Positions 1-5,269 of a DNA stretch of 6,983 bases are shown piece by piece. The DNA is taken from assembly GCA_000431835.1 (NCBI GenBank), contig HF987897.1, positions 1 through 6,983 of the forward strand, written 5' to 3'. This DNA comes from Succinatimonas sp. CAG:777 (GTDB lineage: Bacteria > Pseudomonadota > Gammaproteobacteria > Enterobacterales > Succinivibrionaceae). Every line of letters begins with the position of its first letter. Within the stretch, counting starts at the first letter, position 1. The notes below the pieces were generated by a model. It worked only from the letters and a program-made list of their open reading frames with translations. It made no database searches and had not been told where the DNA came from. Both the position numbers and the translations under genes were made by a program.

Positions 1-108
1 GTAAAAGAGTACACTGACAACATTCTTTTAATCGGCATTAACTACGACTCTAAAACCAAGCAACACTCATGCGAAATTAAGGAATATCCAAAACAGGAAA
101 GTACTTAG
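1..108 (+). CDS. C-terminal end of an AAA-ATPase-like / PD-(D/E)XK nuclease family protein (5' partial)
   Basis: The frame is open from the first base and ends at TAG (106-108), giving 35 residues that begin VKEYTDNILLIGINYD. A hydrophobic strand of the form 'ILLIGINYD', followed by K/T-rich residues and a last 'HSCEIKEY' strand, resembles the extreme C-terminus of proteins that pair an N-terminal AAA-ATPase-like domain with a C-terminal PD-(D/E)XK nuclease-like domain (the DUF1703 type). The rest of the gene lies outside the window, so neither the ATPase motif nor the nuclease residues can be seen. The cellular role of this family is not settled. The N-terminus of a protein of the same family, in the same orientation, appears at the other end of the window, which supports the identification. 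The call rests on a short tail and my recall of the family. Confidence 0.6.
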   Translation, partial: VKEYTDNILLIGINYDSKTKQHSCEIKEYPKQEST

Positions 109-293
109 GAGTAATGCCTTACTTAACTTTACTTTTCTTTCAGCAACTTTTTTACAGAATAATCTCTCCTGTGTTGAAGTGATTTTATATTGAAAGCTCT
201 GGATGCTAGGGGAGTTGTATGTGAGAGTTGTTTATGTGGTATGTTAATGTGATCTGTTTTTATGGTCTTTTTTAAACGATCTTATTGAGAACT

Positions 294-310
294 ATAAAAT
301 TAGATTTTAT
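294..310. repeat. Short AT-rich inverted repeat
   Basis: ATAAAAT (294-300) and ATTTTAT (304-310) are perfect 7-base complements around the 3-base loop TAG. With only A-T pairs the hairpin would be weak in RNA. It overlaps the promoter-like pair at 285-313. In such AT-rich sequence, chance is a real possibility. Confidence 0.35.
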
Positions 311-404
311 TAGAGTTGGTATATAGACTTTTTTGTGAGCAGATCTGATGACAAATTAACTAAGCTCTGACATTATGAGAGAGTTTGGGCGATCTGTCTT
401 TAGT

Positions 405-467
405 AAAGATTCAATGGCTGAGGCTGATTTATGATTGGTGGAACTCTTTAAAATCCATTGAATCTTT
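405..467. repeat. Perfect 13-bp inverted repeat with a 37-base loop
   Basis: AAAGATTCAATGG (405-417) and CCATTGAATCTTT (455-467) are exact reverse complements and enclose 37 bases. Thirteen perfect pairs of mixed composition are unlikely to be chance in a 400-base region. On the + strand the second arm runs into a short T stretch (465-469), so it could stop rightward transcription. On the - strand it lies 50-112 bases beyond the rhodanese stop codon, where it could form a 3' structure on the kdsD-hldE-rhodanese transcript. The loop is longer than in a typical intrinsic terminator. Alternatives are the termini of a very small mobile element or part of a small RNA. The structure is seen directly; its function is inferred. 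Confidence 0.6.
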
Positions 468-516
468 TTGCTATCATCCCTCTATCTTACCTGCTAATAA
501 ACAGTAGCGTTCAGCT

Positions 517-858
517 TTAAGGATATGTAATTGAATATGGCCAGTTCATGATACCGCCCATATCAAGTACGTAGTAGTAACCTAAAGCTACTAATTTTTT
601 AGCGGCATCTTTGGTTCTACGGCCTGTTCTGCAGTAGATGATGATAGGTTTAGCTACATCAGGTGCGATCTTTGAAACTGTTTCCTTATTGATGTCGTTT
701 ACAGACAGGTTCACAGCAGGAGGAATAAAACCATTGTCATATTCCTCTTTTTCTCTGACATCAATTAACAGACATTGTCCAGAATCAATTAGAGCACGAG
801 CTGTAGGGTAGTTGATCTCGGTAATACCTGGATTTATGGTAAATGACTGTTCTGCCAT
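517..858 (-). CDS. Single-domain rhodanese-like protein
   Basis: This 113-residue protein is one rhodanese domain and little else, and it has no signal peptide, so it should be cytoplasmic. The fold markers are the LIDVRE segment (residues 31-36, with the conserved Asp-Val-Arg), a GFIPPAVN variant of the usual G-H-I-P-G-A-x-N (43-50), and the active-site loop CRTGRR (76-81), with Cys76 as the expected persulfide-forming residue. A six-residue loop starting with Cys fits sulfurtransferases of the PspE/GlpE size class. The acceptor cannot be told from sequence. The gene is the last of the leftward operon, 19 bases after the hldE stop. Its ATG is preceded by AGGA at a spacing of 7 bases, which supports this start. 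Rhodaneses are not part of the lipopolysaccharide pathway, so its place here may mean only shared expression. Family call strong, role unknown. Confidence 0.92.
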   Translation of the reverse strand: MAEQSFTINPGITEINYPTARALIDSGQCLLIDVREKEEYDNGFIPPAVNLSVNDINKETVSKIAPDVAKPIIIYCRTGRRTKDAAKKLVALGYYYVLDMGGIMNWPYSITYP

Positions 859-877
859 TTTAAATTCCTGTTAATAC

Positions 878-2308
878 TTAACTTTGAGCTTTGATCTTTT
901 TAACAATTGAAGTAGTAGAGCAACCATCCACAAATGGAATGATGATAACTTTACCGCCGTTTGCTAATACTTCTTTATGTCCTGCAATCTCTTCGACCTT
1001 GTAGTCACCGCCTTTAACTAAGATATCAGGCAATACTCTTGAGATTAGTTTCTGTGGAGTATCCTCATCAAAAGAAACTACATAGTCAACACTGCCTAGT
1101 GCTGAAAGTACAGTCATTCTGTCTTGAAGCCTGTTAATAGGACGAGTAGGTCCTTTTAAGCGCGATACAGAAGCATCTGAGTTTACAGCTACAATAAGTT
1201 TATTTCCTAAGGCTTTAGCCTGCTTTAAGTAGGTTACATGGCCAGGGTGGATGATATCAAAGCAGCCATTAGTCATGACGATAGTCTGACCTTCACTCTG
1301 TAATCTGCGTACTAACTTGCACAGTTCTTCTTCAGAGACGATGCCTTCATCAGTATTAGAAGAGCTCTTACCTAAAGCACTCATTAACTCTTCAGGAGAG
1401 GCTGTAGAAGTTCCAATCTTACCTACGACGATACCTGCTGCACAGTTTGCATATTCACAGGCGGTAACGATATCCAAGCCTGCTGCTAAACAGGTACCTA
1501 GAGTACCGATTACAGTGTCACCAGCACCTGTTACATCGTAAACTTCACGCGCATAGGTAGGAAGATGTACTGCCTTTAAACCAGGTCTTACTAAAGACAT
1601 ACCATCTTCTGAACGGGTAACTAAGAGCATCTTTAGCTTACATTTTTCAATTAAAGCTAAAGCTTTTTGCTCTAGATCGTCATCGTTCTTTACTTTACCT
1701 ACTACAGCTTCAAACTCTGACATATTAGGTGTTAATAAAGTAGCACCTGAATACTTTTCAAAGTCAGTGCCTTTAGGATCGATTAAAGTAGTAATACCTT
1801 TTTTATTTGCTATCTCAATCATTTTTGAGACGCTAGACAATGATCCTTTTCCATAGTCTGAGAAGATCACAACTTTAGAATCTTTAATTGAGTCTTCAAA
1901 AGACTTTAAGATCTTGCTTTCATCAAGATCAGAAAATGAGTCTTCAAAATCTAAACGCAGTAACTGCTGATTACGGCTTAAAACTCTAAGCTTGGTAATG
2001 GTAGGATGCTCATCAGTTAGTACAAAATCAGGGCTGATGCCATGATTACGTACAATCTTCTCTAAGATTTCTGCATTCTTATCTTCACCGACGATACCTA
2101 CAAGGTTACAAGGAGCACCTAATGAAGCAATGTTAATTGCAACGTTAGCAGCACCACCTGCTCTTTCTTCTTTATCCTGAACTTTTACAACAGGAACTGG
2201 TGCTTCAGGGGAAATTCTGCTGCTTGGACCTTTCCAGTAGCTGTCGAGCATTACATCGCCTACAACAGTAACCTTTCCTGTAAATAAAGTCTTTAAATCT
2301 TGGCTCAT
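878..2308 (-). CDS. hldE: Bifunctional D-glycero-beta-D-manno-heptose-7-phosphate kinase / heptose-1-phosphate adenylyltransferase
   Basis: HldE (RfaE) phosphorylates heptose 7-phosphate at O-1 and, after GmhB removes the 7-phosphate, adds AMP from ATP. The product, ADP-D-glycero-heptose, is epimerised by HldD and used for the lipopolysaccharide inner core. The 476-residue protein is full length (E. coli HldE is 477, as I recall) and follows that sequence throughout. The N-terminal ribokinase-family domain (about 1-315) has VVGDVMLD (15-22), SPEAPVPVVKV (33-43), GGAANVA (51-57), and DVTGAGDT (258-265) with the catalytic base Asp264. The C-terminal nucleotidyltransferase domain (about 340-476) has TNGCFDIIHPGH (346-357) with the HxGH signature, plus VKGGDYK (431-437) and DGCSTT (461-466). 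The ATG is preceded by AAGGA six bases upstream. It lies 26 bases after kdsD and 19 before the rhodanese gene, so translation within one transcript is likely. No truncation or missing motif. Confidence 0.98.
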   Translation of the reverse strand: MSQDLKTLFTGKVTVVGDVMLDSYWKGPSSRISPEAPVPVVKVQDKEERAGGAANVAINIASLGAPCNLVGIVGEDKNAEILEKIVRNHGISPDFVLTDEHPTITKLRVLSRNQQLLRLDFEDSFSDLDESKILKSFEDSIKDSKVVIFSDYGKGSLSSVSKMIEIANKKGITTLIDPKGTDFEKYSGATLLTPNMSEFEAVVGKVKNDDDLEQKALALIEKCKLKMLLVTRSEDGMSLVRPGLKAVHLPTYAREVYDVTGAGDTVIGTLGTCLAAGLDIVTACEYANCAAGIVVGKIGTSTASPEELMSALGKSSSNTDEGIVSEEELCKLVRRLQSEGQTIVMTNGCFDIIHPGHVTYLKQAKALGNKLIVAVNSDASVSRLKGPTRPINRLQDRMTVLSALGSVDYVVSFDEDTPQKLISRVLPDILVKGGDYKVEEIAGHKEVLANGGKVIIIPFVDGCSTTSIVKKIKAQS

Positions 2309-2334
2309 AAAAGTTCCTTTGTAAGTTTATGTAA

Positions 2335-3306
2335 TTAGATAATACCTGCACGCATTAAATCATGAAGGTTGAATGCACCGATTGGGTGGTTGTTATCATC
2401 AGTTACAACTAAAGAATTGATCTTAAGATTATGCATCATGGCAAGAGCATCAGCAGCTAATGTTTCCTGCTTTACGATACCACGGACATTTTTACTCATT
2501 AAAGTAGCAATACAATCTTTGATAGTAGCTCCTTTTTCAAGTGAGCGCCTTAAGTCACCATCTGTATAGACACCAACTAATTCATGGTTGTCGTTAACAA
2601 TACAGATAAAGCCTAATGTCTTCTGAGTCATCTCAAATAAGGCATCTTTAAGGCTTACTCTTTCATTGACTACAGGGATCTCTGAACCTTTGTGCATAAC
2701 ATCCTGACAGTGAACCAGAAGACGGCGACCTAAAGCACCACCTGGGTGGCTCATGGCAAAATCACGCTCTGTAAAACCACGAGCTTCAATTAAAGCTACA
2801 GCTAAAGCATCGCCTATAGCAAGTTCTGCTGTAGAACTAGATGTTGGAGCCAAGTTTAATGGGCAGGCTTCACGTTCAACATGAGCAGATAAAGTGACAT
2901 TGGCTGCTTTGCCTAAAGATGACTCGACATTACCTACAATAGCGATTAAAGGAATTTGACGGCGTTTTAGAATAGGAATTAAAACTTTTAATTCAGAGCC
3001 TTCGCCTGAATTTGAGATAGCAATTACAGTATCATCTTTGCCAATCATACCTAAATCACCGTGAGCAGCTTCTCCTGCCTGTACGAAGAAAGCTTGAGTA
3101 CCGGTACTTGCTAAGGTAGATGCAATCTTGGTTGCTACATGACCTGATTTACCTACACCAGTTAAAATTACTTTGCCTTTGGTGTCCATCATGATTTGAC
3201 AGGCTTTAACAAAACTGTCACCAATTGTTGGTACAAGATCTAAAAGAGCTTGAGCTTCTTCTTTTAAAACTCTAACTCCGGCATTGATACATGTCTGAGA
3301 AAACAC
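2335..3306 (-). CDS. kdsD: D-arabinose-5-phosphate isomerase (KdsD/KpsF/GutQ family)
   Basis: This enzyme converts D-ribulose 5-phosphate to D-arabinose 5-phosphate, the first step towards Kdo in lipopolysaccharide. The 323-residue protein has the usual layout: a SIS sugar-isomerase domain (about 25-190) followed by two CBS domains (about 200-260 and 265-323). Visible motifs are GVGKSGH (50-56), GEAAHGDLGM (78-87), ISNSGEGSE (97-105), SHPGGALGRR (186-195) and YTDGDLRR (247-254). Lys53, His82, Glu105 and His187 align at a constant offset of six with the E. coli KdsD residues I recall as catalytic (Lys59, His88, Glu111, His193). The start is GTG at 3306, backed by GGAG seven bases upstream and an in-frame TAA at 3319-3321, so no longer form exists. 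KdsD and GutQ isoforms catalyse the same reaction; the hldE neighbour favours KdsD. It is the first gene of the leftward operon. Confidence 0.96.
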   Translation of the reverse strand: MFSQTCINAGVRVLKEEAQALLDLVPTIGDSFVKACQIMMDTKGKVILTGVGKSGHVATKIASTLASTGTQAFFVQAGEAAHGDLGMIGKDDTVIAISNSGEGSELKVLIPILKRRQIPLIAIVGNVESSLGKAANVTLSAHVEREACPLNLAPTSSSTAELAIGDALAVALIEARGFTERDFAMSHPGGALGRRLLVHCQDVMHKGSEIPVVNERVSLKDALFEMTQKTLGFICIVNDNHELVGVYTDGDLRRSLEKGATIKDCIATLMSKNVRGIVKQETLAADALAMMHNLKINSLVVTDDNNHPIGAFNLHDLMRAGII

Positions 3307-3312
3307 TGTAAT

Positions 3313-3317
3313 TCTCC
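3313..3317 (-). promoter_or_regulatory. Ribosome binding site fixing the GTG start of kdsD
   Basis: On the minus strand GGAGA lies here, with seven bases between GGAG and the GTG at 3306-3304. An in-frame TAA at 3319-3321 closes the frame immediately upstream, so GTG is the first possible start. The next in-frame methionines (residues 39 and 40) lie inside the SIS domain and would truncate it. Confidence 0.75.
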
Positions 3318-3335
3318 ATTAAAAATACTAGCTGT

Positions 3336-3364
3336 ATTTTAAATCTCACAACCTTTTTATACAA
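3336..3364 (-). promoter_or_regulatory. Candidate promoter of the kdsD-hldE-rhodanese operon
   Basis: Read leftward, TTGTAT (3364-3359) and TAAAAT (3341-3336) are separated by exactly 17 bases. The -10 box matches the sigma-70 consensus at five of six positions and the -35 box at three. Transcription would begin near 3329, leaving a leader of about 23-25 bases with the kdsD ribosome binding site. The geometry is right, but the -35 is weak and the region is AT-rich, so this is a candidate only. Confidence 0.35.
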
Positions 3365-3410
3365 GAAAAAAGGGCTATTAGGATCATTCTCAATGAGCTT
3401 TACTTTATAT

Positions 3411-3470
3411 CCTGTAAACACTTTCTAAAAAGTCTTTCTTGCTTTTTTGAAAATACCTGCATGTTACAGG
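3411..3470. repeat. Separated inverted repeat in the divergent promoter region
   Basis: CCTGTAA (3411-3417) and TTACAGG (3464-3470) are exact complements about 46 bases apart, in the 241-base region between the divergent kdsD operon and the lipoprotein gene. The right copy lies in CCTGCATGTTACAGG (3456-3470), itself flanked by CCTG and CAGG. Paired half-sites between divergent genes could bind a shared regulator. No known operator was recognised and the arms are short. Confidence 0.3.
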
Positions 3471-3509
3471 ATTATTAGCTCAATCACATCTAAAGAAGCA
3501 TATCTTAAG

Positions 3510-3515
3510 TACAAT
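3510..3515 (+). promoter_or_regulatory. Possible -10 box for the lipoprotein gene
   Basis: TACAAT matches the -10 consensus at five of six positions and lies 32 bases before the ATG, giving a start near 3522 and a leader of about 26 bases. No good -35 hexamer is found 16-18 bases upstream, and the leader has no clear Shine-Dalgarno sequence. The same hexamer occurs at exactly the same distance before the transporter gene. Confidence 0.25.
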
Positions 3516-3547
3516 ACCCCCTCCATTTATAGTAATAGATAAACACT

Positions 3548-4066
3548 ATGAAAAAACATTTACTCCTACTATGTCTATCTGTTGCCTGGTTATTTACAGG
3601 CTGTGCATCTGTAGATTTAGCAGCTGATGCTGATAGCGCAAAAGCAAAAGAATTTACAATCGATGACTCTTCAAAGAGTCAGCTTTATGTTTACAGACCA
3701 GGTCACATTGCAGGATCTGCTTTAAAGAAAGCGATCTGGATTGATGGCTTGTATGTTGGTCGTTTAAAGCGTTGTTCATTCTTAGTAGAAAAAATCGAGC
3801 CGGGTGAACACGTAATTTCAACTGAATCAGAGTTTGGTAATAATGAGATCTTAATTAACACTGAAGCTAATAAGAATTACTTTGTGCGACAGAACATCAA
3901 ATTTGGCGTATTTGTAGGTGGCTCTAGCATCCATGAAGTGTCTGCTGAAAAAGGTATGGAAGATGTGAAAAAGTGTGAATTGATTGAGGCTCAGAGAAAA
4001 GAATCTGTAAACATCAATCCTGCTGATATTGAAAAGGCAAGGGCAGAGCTAAAAGCTCAGCAGTAA
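3548..4066 (+). CDS. DUF2846-type outer-envelope lipoprotein
   Basis: The 172-residue product begins with a lipoprotein signal peptide: MKKH, a hydrophobic stretch (5-16), then the lipobox FTGC with Cys19 as the lipidated residue. Phe at -3 is slightly unusual, but Leu15, Thr17, Gly18 and Cys19 fit. The mature part (about 46-130) resembles DUF2846: 'QLYVYRP', then 'IWIDGLYVGRLKRCSFLVEKIEPGEHVIST', a beta-rich pattern in which a short inner-strand 'xxIDGxxVGxL' is followed by 'xPGxHxx'. The last 40 residues are charged and Ala/Lys/Glu-rich, probably helical. Function is unknown. There is no Asp at +2 (the residue after Cys is Ala), so sorting to the outer membrane is expected. The gene is alone, divergent from kdsD and convergent with the M15 peptidase, and ends at a hairpin terminator. 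No Shine-Dalgarno is visible before the ATG. Confidence 0.85.
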   Translation: MKKHLLLLCLSVAWLFTGCASVDLAADADSAKAKEFTIDDSSKSQLYVYRPGHIAGSALKKAIWIDGLYVGRLKRCSFLVEKIEPGEHVISTESEFGNNEILINTEANKNYFVRQNIKFGVFVGGSSIHEVSAEKGMEDVKKCELIEAQRKESVNINPADIEKARAELKAQQ

Positions 4067-4104
4067 AAACATACTGAAACTAAGTTTTAGCTCTTATCAT
4101 CAAT

Positions 4105-4149
4105 AAAGCTACTGAACTTTAAAAAGGCAAGAGTTCAGTGGCTTTTATT
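4105..4149. terminator. Intrinsic terminator, probably bidirectional
   Basis: AAAGCTACTGAACT (4105-4118) pairs with AGTTCAGTGGCTTT (4132-4145) over 14 positions with a single T-G wobble, around a 13-base loop, followed by a T-rich run (4143-4149). It begins 38 bases after the lipoprotein stop. Read leftward, the stem is followed by TTTATT, so it can also end the M15 peptidase transcript, whose stop is at 4186. Sharing one terminator between convergent genes explains the short gap. Confidence 0.85.
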
Positions 4150-4185
4150 TACAAACTAAGGTGCTTTATCTTAGTTTTGATTTGG

Positions 4186-4905
4186 TTATTTGTTATTAGG
4201 GTAAAGTTCTTTTACTTTATCATCAGGCAATTCAAAGTGCTGATAATCTTTACGAGCCTTCCAGTGACCACCCCATTCAAATCCGTGCTGTATAAAGAGC
4301 TTGTAGGCAAGATCGTTCTCATCAATCTTATAATCAAAGTTTTTGCTTCTATCTACATACTTTAGTGCAGTTGCAGGCTCTACATGTAACTTACCATCAA
4401 CAGTTAAAACAAATGGATTGTAAAGTGTATTAAGATCAACTGCTAAACCTAAACCGTGCTTTGATACCTTTGTAGAGTGAGAGATGAATCTAAAGTTAAA
4501 TGATGATGTATTGTTATTTCTCATTGCAGTTTCATCATCAGCATTGTAATCATCCATAAGTCTAATTCTTTCAATAGGATAATTTGCTTTATATAATTCA
4601 TAGAAGATTTCTGCTACATCATCAGCAATATGCTTGTTGCAGACAATTTCGCCTTTTAAGGTCTGCTTAGCTTTGTTTTTATAAAGCACTTTTACGTGTC
4701 TTAGCTCTGATAAGGGCACAGTACAGTTATCTTTATAGGTCTTACCTTTCATGCGAGCAAAGGTAGTGTCATCAATTGTAGTAACTGAAAAACCATCTGC
4801 TTTGAAAGTTAAAGCATTAACTACGTTTTGTGCACTGAGCAGGTAAAGAGAAAGCAGAAGAACGAAAAGTCTTAAACAGGATCTTTTTATCATTACAAAC
4901 ATCAT
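4186..4905 (-). CDS. Secreted M15-family metallopeptidase (D-alanyl-D-alanine carboxypeptidase-like)
   Basis: Zinc peptidases of family M15 cut peptide stems of peptidoglycan. The zinc site is visible: SKHGLGLAVD supplies His150 and Asp157 (numbered from the start chosen here), and WGGHWKARKDYQHFE supplies His223, with Asp220 as the likely catalytic acid. NNNTSSFNFR (130-139) fits the conserved 'NNTSxFNxR' segment of this subgroup. Residues 1-31 form a signal peptide: basic residues, a long Leu-rich core, then VNA before LTFK, a good cleavage site, so it acts in the periplasm. The 239-residue length suits a single domain. I chose ATG 4905 because GGAAAG lies seven bases upstream; the frame extends five codons to ATG 4920, which lacks a ribosome binding site. 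It is convergent with the lipoprotein gene. Whether it is a D,D-carboxypeptidase or another stem peptidase cannot be told. Confidence 0.9.
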   Translation of the reverse strand: MMFVMIKRSCLRLFVLLLSLYLLSAQNVVNALTFKADGFSVTTIDDTTFARMKGKTYKDNCTVPLSELRHVKVLYKNKAKQTLKGEIVCNKHIADDVAEIFYELYKANYPIERIRLMDDYNADDETAMRNNNTSSFNFRFISHSTKVSKHGLGLAVDLNTLYNPFVLTVDGKLHVEPATALKYVDRSKNFDYKIDENDLAYKLFIQHGFEWGGHWKARKDYQHFELPDDKVKELYPNNK

Positions 4906-4912
4906 AGTAGTT

Positions 4913-4918
4913 CTTTCC
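4913..4918 (-). promoter_or_regulatory. Ribosome binding site choosing the M15 peptidase start
   Basis: GGAAAG on the minus strand lies seven bases before the ATG at 4905. It overlaps the upstream in-frame ATG at 4920, which has only AT-rich sequence before it. A second ATG follows immediately (4902-4900). Starting at 4905 leaves a compact signal peptide. Confidence 0.55.
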
Positions 4919-5133
4919 ATGTTGTTATTTAATGGTGATATTTAGTTCTATGCGCGTGACATTACATCAAGTTAAAGTCAACTTACAGGGAAGAGCTTTA
5001 TTTTTTGATATGATCATAAAAGTGACTTGTAAAAAGTAGATGCCTGCAAATATTTTCTGAAAGTTACAATACGTAAATATCCATTGTTAACAGCAAAGTA
5101 GCTAAAATGTGCTTTTTAGACTTTTATTACTAA

Positions 5134-5149
5134 ATTTTGTACACAAAAT
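5134..5149. repeat. Operator-like palindrome upstream of the transporter
   Basis: ATTTTGT and ACAAAAT are perfect 7-base complements around a 2-base centre (AC). The size suits a dimeric helix-turn-helix regulator. It lies about 120 bases before the transporter start, and no regulator gene is in the window to pair with it. Confidence 0.4.
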
Positions 5150-5173
5150 AACTTCATTAAAATCGTAAAACCA

Positions 5174-5190
5174 TGAAAAAAATTTTTTCA
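5174..5190. repeat. A/T-tract palindrome upstream of the transporter
   Basis: TGAAAAAA and TTTTTTCA are perfect 8-base complements around a single central A. Adjacent A and T tracts like this favour bent DNA and nucleoid-protein binding. In a region this AT-rich the tracts could be chance, but the TG...CA ends add some weight. Confidence 0.4.
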
Positions 5191-5231
5191 GAAAAATTGT
5201 GGAAGTTGTCGCATTTTTTTTAGAAACAAAC

Positions 5232-5237
5232 TACAAT
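5232..5237 (+). promoter_or_regulatory. Possible -10 box for the transporter gene
   Basis: TACAAT lies 32 bases before the transporter ATG. The nearest -35-like hexamer, TTGTCG (5206-5211), is 20 bases away, longer than usual, so the assignment is weak. The short leader has no Shine-Dalgarno sequence. Confidence 0.25.
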
Positions 5238-5269
5238 TACCGCAGTAAATTTACCATCCTGACATTTCA

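Larger units (their letters stand above)
109..516. other. Intergenic region without a convincing gene
   Basis: These 408 bases lie between the stop of the rightward partial gene and the stop of the leftward rhodanese gene, so the flanking genes converge here. I found no open frame with a start, a ribosome binding site and recognisable protein character. The left half is T- and G-rich with several short ATGTG and GAGTTGT repeats. The only clear structures are the AT-rich inverted repeat at 294-310 and the perfect 13-bp inverted repeat at 405-467. A promoter-like pair (TTGAGA at 285-290, TATTAG at 308-313, 17-base spacer) points right, but there is no gene for it to serve. The region could be a decayed gene or mobile-element remnant, or 3' untranslated sequence holding an unrecognised small RNA. 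Confidence 0.6.
4921..5269. other. AT-rich divergent regulatory region with several palindromes
   Basis: About 350 bases separate the divergent M15 peptidase and transporter genes, and no gene is seen. The region is very AT-rich and contains palindromes: TATGATCATA (5009-5018), ATTTTGT-AC-ACAAAAT (5134-5149), TGAAAAAA-A-TTTTTTCA (5174-5190) and GTAAATTTAC (5245-5254). Runs of A and T around 5161-5220 would give curved DNA. It must carry the promoters of both genes. I found only a -10-like box for the transporter and no convincing promoter for the peptidase. It is long enough to hold a small RNA, but there is no hairpin with a T run to support one. Confidence 0.5.

Noticed and set aside
110..123. 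AGTAA-TGCC-TTACT hairpin just after the left partial gene
   Set aside because: A five-base AT-rich stem without an adjoining T run is too weak to call a terminator.
285..313. Promoter-like pair TTGAGA-17-TATTAG on the + strand
   Set aside because: No gene lies downstream in that direction before the convergent rhodanese gene, and such pairs are expected by chance in AT-rich DNA.
354..482. Roughly 40-codon open stretch on the - strand left of the rhodanese gene
   Set aside because: It has no start codon or ribosome binding site at its beginning, is closed upstream by an in-frame TAG, and has no recognisable motif; a gene remnant cannot be excluded but is not supported.
1317..1541. 74-codon open frame on the + strand inside hldE
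   Set aside because: It lies wholly antisense to the strongly supported hldE kinase domain and has no ribosome binding site or recognisable protein features.
2369..2569. 66-codon open frame on the + strand inside kdsD
   Set aside because: Antisense to the conserved CBS region of kdsD; composition is a mirror of that gene.
4138..4365. 75-codon hydrophobic open frame on the + strand
   Set aside because: It starts inside the terminator stem and overlaps the C-terminal zinc-site region of the M15 peptidase; its hydrophobicity comes from the AT-rich antisense sequence.
5005..5018. FNR-like site (TTGAT...ATCAT)
   Set aside because: The half-sites are three bases apart instead of the four required and the second half does not end in CAA; it is better described as the palindrome TATGATCATA.
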